Assembly (NCBI RefSeq): GCF_000524195.1
Contig: NW_020170475.1
Span: 133,902-197,901, forward strand
Source of the DNA: Echinococcus granulosus
Lineage: Eukaryota; Platyhelminthes; Cestoda; Cyclophyllidea; Taeniidae
Direction: 5' to 3'
Length of the DNA stretch: 64,000 nucleotides
Positions 1-9,832 of the stretch are shown here, one piece after another. The notes under the pieces are model-generated. The model was not told the DNA's origin. It searched no databases and saw nothing but the letters and a program-made list of their open reading frames with translations. The translations under genes were made by a program, and so were the position numbers. Every line of letters begins with the position of its first letter. The first letter of the stretch is position 1.

Positions 1-685
1 AAGCAGGTGGTTTCAATAAAAATCCTCCCCTTTTTTCGTGTTAAAAGACATTTAATGCTTATTCAAAATTAAGGATACGTTGGCGTTTTGTTAAACTTCC
101 CTTTGCCTTGAACTGCCACTGTTGCTGGTTGAAATTATGCATCTATTCGATTGAATCGATTAAGCTTTCCGTCTTTTCGTATTTGCATGGATTGGAGTAG
201 GTTGGGTTTGAAAATGAAAAGTATTGATGCACTGTGTCATTTTGACGCGTTTAGGAATCGCGAGACTTACAGAATGCATACAGATAGGAATAGAACATCG
301 AGTAAATCAATGTAACTCCTTGGAGGAGCTTCTTTCTCCTTGCCAGCGTTCTATTTAACGCGTTTTTTGCGAAGATTTCGAGTCGCTGAAATCTAATTGT
401 TCTTTCCAGGTCGCATCGATAATTTTCTGTTACTTAGATGTTGCCTATAAGAGCACTATAGCAAATTTATCTTGACTGTGATTTATCTTAATATTTTTAG
501 TGCTTCGATTGGTGCAAGGATTAATTAGGATGGATGGTAAATCCTAGAATCTTAGAGTTTTCGCAGAATAATCTACAGTTGGGACAAAAATCCAACCTTA
601 GTAGATCACAGATAGTCTTGTTCCGATTGTGCATTGTGCAGCTAGGTGCTGTACTAAGAGCTATTCTAACTTTCACGCTCTTGCA
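1..685. other. No supported gene; 5' flank of the first gene
   Basis: AT-rich sequence with only short open frames and no convincing exon. A GT-bearing site near 538 and several AG acceptors could belong to a 5' UTR exon or an upstream coding exon of the gene starting at 686, but none gives a phase-consistent coding extension. The upstream ATG at 629 is in frame with the ATG at 686 and would add 19 residues, so the true start could be either one. Confidence 0.4.
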
Positions 686-3600
686 ATGTCTTTCAGTAAA
701 AGAACGTTCCTCATTCTGGGCAATCGCCGTGGATTAAATCCACTTGTGCCACCCTCATGTAGCTTGCTCGACAGTATTGCACGAATTCACGTTTTTGGTT
801 TTATCGATCAGCAGAAGCGGTACCCGATTAGGTTACAATAAATAAATATCTGTGCCACCTTATAGATTTCGGATATTATTCCCGATTCATCTTACAGTAC
901 CGCATATTGTATTTTTTTGAACTTCGGCACTGTGAAAGTGAATTGAGGCTTTACCTGAAAGCTTTGGCTCTCAATATTTATTTTGTAACAGATCAACTTT
1001 GAATTTCGCATATTGCAAAGCCTCTGCATAAGTATTAGTTGTCATCTCAAGAATCAAATTCGCAATTGTACCGACGGGAGATACAAGCTGAACTCTATTC
1101 AGGTCAGATTAAACGCCACTAAGAGGTATTGTGAAGGTATTTCTTTTTGTGACGGATTATTGATCAACCGGTGCCTCCTACAGATGCTATTCGTTGGCGG
1201 TGACGTGGTTTGCCTCCTTTTTTAGAGCCCAAAAACTGGTACTTTAAGATTTCCTGGTGTTTCTGTTGAATAGTGTCTGCAAGTGAGGTTACGTGTGTGT
1301 GTGGTTTATAATGTTAAATGCTATTTTTACATGATACGATTATGCGTGGATTCTTGTCATAATTTCTCGGTCTTTTGTAATTAAGGTGTGTCGTGAGGAT
1401 GCTGGTCAATTTTGGCCCATAAACTACTTTCGGTGGGATGACGATGCAGCGCACGGTAGACTCGATCTGTGCTTTTATTGCATCAGAATCAGTGATACTG
1501 AACCATGATCTAAGCCTCATTAAAATGCCTCTCGAATTACCATTTGTGATGGGGAAACACAGTCTAGTTTTCCCAGTTTAGCCAATTTCTTACGTCATTT
1601 TACTGCTTTATTATTTATGCAGCAGTTCTAGTTACAATTTTATGTTTATGGGGGTGAGGATGACGTCTTTCAGTGATGGTGATAAATTAATCTTCTCAGA
1701 GATTGTTCCAGCGTTAGATTGTCTTCTCACCCGTTAGTCAAGTCGCAAGGCTAAACTCTTTAATACAACAACTCTTTTTGCCCTTTATACGTAGAGGTAG
1801 GGATAGCCTTTATATAACCATACGCACCCACTATCATTCCACTTGACGTTTGCTCCTAATGCAATTATTGCTTTCCTTTTTTCAACCACAAAGGTGGTCG
1901 CATTCTCTTGCCTTCACGAGTGTTGGTGCGTATTCCCGCATGCCCGGCGTGTCCTCTGTCAGACTATAAGTTCGTTTCTGAGACTCCTGACGACGTGGTG
2001 CGTCGAGTGGCGCTCTTCTGTCGTCCTCTTGGGAGTGCCACGCCACCCGCCTTGCTGCGCGCTGGCGGCGGCATCAGCAGTGGCGATCGCCTTTCCACTG
2101 CCGACAGCGGCGAGTTCTCCTCTGACTTGGAGTTCAATGCCACTGAGGTCGATGCTGAGGATGACAAAGTGGAAAACGAGGGGGTGGTTATTGTGGCTCT
2201 GGGCAACGCCAACCAGATGGGCATCGAAGACGCTGAACCCGTCTTCGGCGTCGCGTGTCTGGACACCGAACTGGAGCGGACTTTTGATGCTGGTAAATTA
2301 TATTCACTCTGCTTCTTTGGTTGGTACTGATTCTTATTACTGCTTGACATTTGCCGCAGTGTTTGCTTTGAGTGAAGTCTTCTGAACGCCTTTTTTCACT
2401 GGTGCTCCTAGTACTTTGTTTCATTCCTTAAGCTTGCGAGCTTTGATTACTCTTCTTTCATGGTGCATTACCGATGCATCTTTTGTACAGTTTATAAATC
2501 ATCCTTTGTTTCTCAGTGTGTGATTTCCTCTCCTTCAACGCTCATTTCGTTTTGCATTTGCGTGTAGTTATCCCAGCGAAAGAGTATTTCGCACTTTTTG
2601 GATTAGAGCCTATTTTGTTGTCTGGCAAGTACTATGTCTTCGGGTTTTCTACGAACCGCTCGTATGCTATTTATAAAATGTAATTTAATTGGCATCACAT
2701 TATCATTGTGTGTCTATGGGATCGTTGGTTTTAAGTTGATCGCGAATTTCATCTTCAACTCGTAAACAAAGTGGTTTTTTTTTCAGAACTAAAAAGTACG
2801 CAATGATGACGATCTCATTCCACACCATTAATTAATACCGTGTCTTTAATTACTCTTATCGTTTTTTCAAAAGATGTAAACTAGATGCTCACAGCTATAT
2901 CTTGGGAAAATTTTCTATTTGCATCCTTTGATTGGGCACTCGTACACGTGTAGTAAAAACTTATCAGCATTCCAACTTCTTCCATTACTGTGCTTCTGTG
3001 ACCGTCTATGGTCACAGCTCCCTGTTTGTGTGATATCAGAGAACCCGCTTAACTGTGCACTCATTCGTGAGTGCTTGATATATTATTTCTTGAATTTACT
3101 TTATGCTTACTGAAAGGTGAAGTTACTTTATTGAATGCTGTTTTTGCAGCAGGTGGTTTGATGAATCAACCGAAATCCTGAGGAGGGGAAGATCACTTGC
3201 GTTTAATAGTTAAATTGTATTTTTTTAATACTGTTTCCTAGGCTCTACAGATGGTGAACTCTCGGACCGTAATATCATCACTGATATCGAGGTGATGGCC
3301 CATTCCGTCTCACGGTGTAAGCAAGCTGTTGTATTCGTAAATTTGTAATCATATTTTAATAGCATTAAAAAAGGCTTCAGAAGTAAAGCTGATTTACGTA
3401 CTGTTTTCCTTAATACCTAATTCAGTCAAGCATTGAATGTTGCCTCGATTTATACGATTCGATAAATCAGCTTTACCAAGTTAAGGTGTGAGATTAGTGC
3501 ACTGTGGATGAAGGATATGGTCGAATTCCGCTTCATCAATTCATAAGGCATGACGAAAAAACATTAACATCACTAAACGCTTGATTAAAATTGGTTAGAA

Positions 3601-3941
3601 TTCAATGCCCAATATTAGACCCTACAATTTTAAATCCCAGATGAGTGAACAAGCATAATTAAGTGGAATTTGAACCGGGCAAAGCAGTTGAGTTAATTCA
3701 TTTAAAACTTATCAATGCAAGTGGTTGACTTTATGGTTGAACCTGAATAACTACTGAACATTAGGCGCAGAATGTGGATATAGGCTAGTATTTCCTAGTC
3801 AAATATCATCCTTTGTTCTTCTTACTCAATACCTGGATTCTCGTTTTAGCAAAGGGTAAAATTCTCTTTGTCGGAAGTGCAATCGCAGTAGCCATTCTCA
3901 GTCTCATCGCTTCCATCTACCTGGGTCTTCTACCAGTCTGA
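686..3941 (+). CDS. Unrecognised protein with C-terminal transmembrane tail
   Basis: I do not recognise this gene. A seven-exon model is phase-consistent from ATG to stop: 686-831, 866-896 (or to 908), 992-1102, 1386-1491, 1894-2292, 3242-3316, 3850-3941. It gives 319 or 323 aa. The first intron is 34 nt, typical of this window. The best-supported parts are the GC-rich 1894-2292 exon, which contains a CPAC motif, an FVSETPDDVVRRVALFCR stretch and an acidic Ser/Asp/Glu linker, and the last exon. The last exon encodes about 26 hydrophobic residues (ILFVGSAIAVAILSLIASIY and onward) ending at LLPV and a stop. That suggests a tail-anchored or type I membrane protein with its bulk on one side of the membrane. 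The donor GTAAGC at 3317 was chosen over the overlapping GTGTAA because only it keeps the frame open into the last exon. The exons before 1386 rest on open frame and splice signals only. A pyrimidine-rich tract follows the stop (about 3945-3970). Confidence 0.5.
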
Positions 3942-4235
3942 ACCCTCCCTTTCCCCTTCCCCCCCCTTTTCTGCGTCTCTTCAAGGCATATTTACTCCGT
4001 ACAGCACTGTACACAACTTTTCAGCCTATCTGTGTGGTCACGTTTTCAACGAACTCCCAAAAATTAGTTTTACTTTCTTTTAGTCATTTTCAATCATTCC
4101 CTCGATATGTCCGTGTTCAACGACGCACTCATTTCCAACAAATGAACACCCGTTCGTACGTACTTAGACTGGGTTATATTTAATTTGTAGGATAATACTG
4201 CAAAACATGTACATTAGAAGGATAGGCGAGGATGG
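3942..4235. other. Convergent 3' flanks
   Basis: Short spacer between the stop of the first gene (plus strand) and the stop of WDR74 (minus strand), presumably both 3' UTRs. It holds a C/T-rich tract near 3945-3970. A TTTAAT at 4179-4184 would read ATTAAA on the minus strand, about 50 nt past the WDR74 stop, and is a plausible polyadenylation signal. No other feature is seen. Confidence 0.45.
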
Positions 4236-6321
4236 TCACGAGTGGGCGTTGGTTCCACATTTCCTTGTCCTCTTCATCGGCGGTTCGTCCTTGGACTCCA
4301 GGGTCTCCATACCAGCCCAAAGTTCGTCCGACTCCTCCCCTAATCCTTCTGCATCCACTTTTTCCTCCATACTAGAAACTTTCATGGGGAATTTGGCCGA
4401 GTCACGGATAAGGAAGGTGGAGATAGGAGTTTTTGTAAAGATCTAGCGTGATTAAAGAGACAAAAGCGCATTGAAATGGTGCGAAGAAATGCACTTCTGA
4501 CGATGAGTCGAAATGCACCTGTGAGTCAGGTGAAGGGGGAAGTGTAGCGGAATAAACCCACGGCTCTCACTAAGGCACGTTCTCTTGCGGCTTGGCTTGC
4601 GCCTACGCAACACAAGAGGAAATTCCGCATTTGCCCAACCAAATCCAACAGTGACCTCTACAACAAATTGGTCCTGAGCACACTGTTGGTAAAAAAGACG
4701 GAAAAAGTCCACTAAGCTACCGAAGTGTGCGTAGGTATGGAGTCTTATTGGCTTCCTATAATGAGATAGGGTATTCCAAAATGACTAGCACTGAGAGGGA
4801 AGAAAAATCTCACCTGTTATGGGTTAACAAAGACATTAAAATTAGCTGAAAGACCAAAGGGGGAGGTGCCTTAGCTGTATGGAAAGGAAATATAGTTTGT
4901 GCTCTTAAAATAATTTACAAAGAATAATTTACAGGGTAAAGCTTGAAGTTTACACACTAAATTCACTAAGCCGATGCAAGTTTCGTTAGGGACCAAGATA
5001 CCAGAATATGAACTTTGGAACAAACTGTTGGTAATAAGACTGCCAAATTCTGGGAGCGTACCTTGGTCAAAAGTTCACCAGAGTCGCGGTGATAGACGCG
5101 AAGGAATCGATCGATGGAAGCAGAGACGACCACGGGCTGGTTGTTGATGGCAGCATGAGGCATCGCGTGCGGCAAGTTCGCACAGCCCGCACCGCCGCAG
5201 ACCAGTGCTGTGATCGCGCCCGCCGCAGGCTGGTAGGCTTTAACGCGCTCGGGCGGTGCCGCAGCCCTCGTACCAACTGAGCGAACCTTGCGCCTCGACT
5301 CGGCAACTGTACCTAATACCAAGCTGGCGTGTGGCACGCGGAAATCCAATAGACAGATGTCGCCAATGGCGTTTCCAGCAATCGCGCGCAGACCAACTCC
5401 TGGAGCAGAGGTGTAAGCAACGCAGCGGGTGACGGGACGTGTGACAGCAAGATCGCGAAGCATCGCAGGATACCGACCTGTGCCGACCGACTTTTTGCCC
5501 TGTTTTCGACTCACTCTCCAGGCTGAGCGAGACACAGGACGTCGTTGACCACTGCGAACATCGTAAACGCAAAACTGGAAACTTCAACACAAATTGAGGA
5601 GTCTTACATCACCATATTTTGATGAGGTCATAAAGAGGCGATCTTCATAGCCTTCAACAAAGGAGGCATCAGAGATCCAGACGGGGACCTCCAGATCCAA
5701 CGTATCAGGTCGAACGTTCTTTGCAGAAAATACAGGAGAAGTAGGCCATTCCAAATTCCAAAGTGAAAAAAGAACATCTTTGCCACCACAAATCATATGT
5801 TTTTGATAGCTTTTGCATACACTTAGATTGCTGGCAACAGGAACTTCATACTAGAGAGATAATCAGAGGTTAGGAAGGAACCTATACCTTCAAAGAAAGA
5901 TTACTCAGGTCGATTACAAAAGCTTTTCCAGAGGCCTTACCAACAACTAGGACTCTATAAAAAAAGGTAATTCAAGCATATGTGAATAACCCATCGATTA
6001 CTGAGAGTCCAATCGGGATGGTGGGGTCTGATTCATAAGAGAAGCAATTAACAGATATTGCCGATCCACCAACTGATAAAATGCCCTGAATTTTGGCCTT
6101 TCCAGCAGCAAAAATCTGAATCGATAATTGAAAATCAAAGATTTACCCGTCCAGCATTTGTGTCCCAGGCAAATGTTCGTGCATCCTCAAAGCTCAATCC
6201 TGAATCGACAAGCATGTGGGAGGCAAAATCAAAGGCTAAAGGAAACTTCTTAAAATATAAGAGTTGTCGTACTTTTTGATGCTCCCAGAGACGAAATCGT
6301 TATAACGTCATGCACCTGCAT
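4236..6321 (-). CDS. WDR74: WD repeat-containing protein 74 (NSA1/WDR74)
   Basis: WD40 propeller protein of the nucleolus and nucleus. WDR74/Nsa1 binds pre-60S particles and cooperates with the AAA-ATPase NVL/Rix7 in large-subunit maturation. The model has seven exons, in translation order: 6321-6273, 6235-6147, 6115-5991, 5954-5888, 5850-5608, 5574-5062, 4442-4236. The total is 1293 nt, 430 aa, against roughly 385 aa in human. Diagnostic stretches are ICGGKDVLFSLWNLEW (residues 130-145), FSAKNVRPDTLDLEVPVW (151-168, the family signature), GNAIGDICLLDFR (about 258-270) and the C-terminal ESDELWAGMETL (about 399-410), followed by a basic KRTRK probably acting in nuclear targeting. Five introns are 31-37 nt; the last is 619 nt (4443-5061). 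The extra length is an insertion rich in Arg/Ala in the sixth exon and a longer tail. The start at 6321 is the weakest point: the frame is open further upstream (to about residue -22), but the chosen ATG matches the family's N-terminal position. The gene is head-to-head with the B55 gene and convergent with the gene before it. Confidence 0.92.
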
Positions 6322-7383
6322 GCCTTCAGTGTGGAAACGGGTCAATTCAGGCCGCGGAGCAGGCAAACAATGCGAGCCAATCAACAGAAGGGATTAGGTG
6401 TCGTCAAAGTAGTCAAATAAAAAGATGTTGTGAAAACAAACGCCTAATTGCAGCCAAAGCGCCAAAAGATATCAAAGCGATTTGTATGCCATTTTATTTG
6501 CAAAACTTTTAGTGCTTGCTTCAGCTGTTCCATGTGATGTGAAGTTTTTGCATAGCCAAAACCCGTCTATAGTTCAGTATAACACTTAAGACTCAAATTT
6601 TGCAAATATTTGGCACAAATTTAGTAGGCATTTTTATGACTTTTGAAATTGCACAACATTACTAACATAGCCTTAAATATTATTATGTGCTGCAGATTAC
6701 GTATCAGAGAAAAATGTCAAAAGGGAAGCAAAATTTTTTAACAATATTCCAACATATAATAATTACTTTGGTCAAGGATGAAAGTGCACTAATCTCGATC
6801 ATTCAAGTCACATTATTTCATATAACTTTGTCTCCTTAGATGGTGACTAGTGGCTTGGATTCACCAATCCTTCTCGATTTTAAGATTATAGGGTAGTGTA
6901 GCAAAAAATACTTTACTTACATGCAGAGGCTAAGACACCACGGGCATGATCAGGAGGCCAAGCCGCCCAGTGGAAGTGCAGCTTATGGAAATGTAAGCCC
7001 TTGCATGGTCACATGAACAATCAAGCACGCTGCTAGGGCGTTTGGATCTCAAAATTTTCTTAGTATGTTTTTAGTGTTTTTCTGCCCCCAAAGTACTCTG
7101 TTCGTAGATTTTGTTTAACAATTACTGCTAACAAATATTTGTTTCACAAGGTTTCATTGGTAATACCTTTTTTAGTAATATGGACTTAGTTCGGTATTTT
7201 ATGCTCTTTATGAATGCCAACAAATAAACACTATTCTCAACTTAGGCTGAATCAATGACAAGTTGCGTACTATAGCATTGTGGTTATATAGGTATTTTGT
7301 TTTAGTATTCAATGAAATTTTAAAAGCGTACGATCATAGACGTATTTTTTAATGGTTCTCATTTATCCCGCTACCTTCGAAAA
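6322..7383. promoter_or_regulatory. Shared intergenic region of a head-to-head gene pair
   Basis: About 1.06 kb separates the WDR74 start (minus strand) from the B55 start (plus strand), so both promoters and 5' UTRs must lie here or be split from here. The stretch is AT-rich. I cannot point to a TATA box or initiator with confidence. A moderately GC-rich patch at about 6930-7030 on this otherwise AT-rich spacer contains no long open frame. Confidence 0.4.
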
Positions 7384-9332
7384 TGGATTTGCCTTTGACA
7401 AGTTCAGGTGTCGGAGTAAAAGGCTCTATTTCGGTTGATCGTAAGTTTCGCATTCTTTAAGGTGATTTGGTAGACAATTCCCATGTTAAATTTTACTGTA
7501 ATGAGATACTTAACCGCACTCAAGGATCTGGGGGTATGCCAATTAATTAGATTTTCACTGATCGATGTAGCCATATCTGTCTTAGAATTCAATAAAGAAG
7601 GCACGCATCTTGCCTATGGTAACTCTGATGGAATCTTAAGCATCCTCGAACTGGGTCAAAGTGTTAGATATTTTGGCTTTCAAACTTCGATTATAGAGAT
7701 CGGATGTTGGCTTTTCCACTCACGCATGTTCAAAGCCTTATCAGTCTTTCTTGAGTCATGAACCCGAATTCGACTGTCTTAAATCTCAAGCGATTGAAGA
7801 AAAACTCACTTTTATTCGTTGGCTTAACTGTTGCGGGCCCTCCCACTTTTTTCTATCTGCAAACGGTGAGTGTCTTCTGTGTGGTCTCCGATGTCAATAT
7901 TTCGGCAACTATAAGCATTTGTTTACTTTTTTTCATTTCGAAAAATTAGAGCGAACCATAAAACTCTGGAGGGTAGCAGAGGTTCCTCTTCGTGAAATGG
8001 ATAATCTGAACTTCCCCACGGAGTCTGGTTCTCGCAAAAAAGTCGCCATCCGCTCCAACTCAGACATCAAGGTTCCCCGATGGAAGTCGCTGCCAACGGA
8101 GAACAAAGTAGTCAGGGTTTACAACAAGAAGGTTTATGCCCGTGGTCATGGCTTTTCTCTTACGGGGCTTGCCCTTTTTCTCGATCAACAAACGTTTCTA
8201 TCATCGGATCCGCTGCGAATCAATCTCTGGCACTATGACGTTGACTACGAAGCGTTCAGTACCCTTTTAGGACTTACGTCCACTTTCATTTTCCTATTAT
8301 TTACTTGTTTTGTCTCAAAATTTTGGTTCCCCTAACTCATCACTTGCTTCAGCCATCGTTGACCTGATGCCTGATCGTATCGAGGATATAACTCATCTGA
8401 TCACGGGCTTGGCAACTTCACCCTCTTCGCCGTCATTATTTGCCTATAGCACCAATCGTGGCTCCCTTCGGATTTGCGACACTCGTAGTACCGCACTTTG
8501 TGATAAACCCGCACTGGGTAGGCGTTCCTTTTCCACCTTTACACCACCTCTCTCCTTCAGCAATCGACAACCTTCCAGCCTCCGAGCAAAACGTCATCGT
8601 TATCCTGCTCAGTTCCATTGCCGACTTGAAGTTCCTCAATAACTCAGATAGATTCATTGTTTCTCGGGACTTTATGTCCGTCAAAGGTAAGTACACCCCC
8701 TCCGTTTTAACCTTTCTGCAGTTTGGGATCTGGCAAATACAACGGCTCCTGTTGAAGTCTATCCAGTACAGTCACATCTGCGGCCGTATTTAAACAGCAT
8801 CTACGAGACGGAACTGCTCTTCGATGATTTTAAGCTCTCTCTTTCCTCAGACGATAGGTTAGTGCACACTTGTGCGGCGAACTTCCCTCCCTGTAGGTTT
8901 ATAGTAACTGGATCCTACCAGTCGGACATACGCATAGTCGACAGATCATTGGGTGCTCCCGGTATTTACAACATTAAGATGGAACCGGATGATTCTCATC
9001 TCTACTCGGGTTTCTATGGTCATTCACCGGATGTTACGACACCGGACTCGGCCACAGCTCCCTGGCCTCGTCCTTTGAGAATGGAGATGTCCAATGGGCT
9101 GTCTGAATCTGGGACCATTGGTTCGGTAGAAATAGCCAGAGAACTGCCCATCACCTCGGTTTTCACGCCAGCCTCTGTAAAGAAGTGGATCAGTGTGTCG
9201 TGGTGCCCAACCTCTCTCGTCGTCGCTGCCTGTCACGCTGATGCTATCCACATAATTGAAGGCATAGCCGAGGATACTGCCGGTGGCCATGGTGACAACG
9301 GTGGGGGCGGTAGTGGTGACGGGATTGTTTGA
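7384..9332 (+). CDS. Divergent PP2A regulatory subunit B (B55/PR55 family)
   Basis: B55 subunits are seven-bladed WD40 propellers that bind the PP2A scaffold and choose phosphoprotein substrates, for example at mitotic exit. The model has eight exons: 7384-7441, 7571-7662, 7697-7865, 7950-8258, 8353-8517, 8561-8686, 8722-8857, 8897-9332. The total is 1491 nt, 496 aa, against about 445 in typical members. Family landmarks are VKGSI and ISVLEFN near the N-terminus, SHEPEFD (70-76), IEEKLTFIRWL, TIKLWRV, LRINLWHYDVD (195-205), GSLRICDTRSTALCDKP, ADLKFLNNSDRFIVSRDFMSV joined by exon 7 to VWDL, and VTGSYQSDIRIVDR. The first 27 residues are short and unlike other B55s. Where typical members have a DD pair before LRINLW, this protein has DP (193-194). 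The last exon carries an added Ser/Pro-rich linker and a Gly/Asp tail after a weak blade (WISVSWCPTSLVVAACH). It could be a fast-evolving paralogue; a canonical copy may exist elsewhere. Introns of 34-36 nt are present. Confidence 0.9.
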
Positions 9333-9832
9333 GTTGTATCGCCCCTGCCCTACAGTTCCCTCCCCACTTCTGCAGTCCGTCTTTCTGTGAGAATATTTTT
9401 TTATACCCGAAAAATACCACCATTCTCCCTTCCATTGGTACCCGTTCGGATGCCACTTACACACCAACCCACTTTTTTAAACGAGAACGAGATAAGAATT
9501 GTCCCCAAAACCCGTTTAATCTGAGACCTACCTGTAGGACTGAAACAGACCGGAGAAAAGTACGCTCATACGCATGTACGTTATCATGTTTTTTTCTACT
9601 AGTGAAATGAAAGGCTGGCATTTCGTGTGGTTTCTTGCTACTATGATTTATCTCTGTCTTTACCTCTTTAGTCGCTGTTCACTGTACCTTGTTTTTTCTC
9701 TTCGTCTTTTCTCTTCTGATACTACAACTCTCCACTTCTCTGAACATTTATTTTACTGACCAGATGATTTCAAGCTTGGTTTCTTTTTGGGCGCCCTCGT
9801 TTGTGTACCAGGAAGCCTACTGAAGCAATAAA
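9333..9832 (+). other. Probable 3' UTR of the B55 gene
   Basis: T-rich non-coding sequence follows the TGA at 9330-9332. A canonical AATAAA lies at 9827-9832, the first such signal downstream, giving a 3' UTR of about 500 nt. No other gene is visible in this piece. Confidence 0.5.

Noticed and set aside
4986..5024. Short terminal exon for WDR74 ending in a stop at 4986
   Set aside because: It gives an abrupt end with no family similarity, while the exon at 4442-4236 continues the propeller in frame and carries the conserved C-terminal motif.
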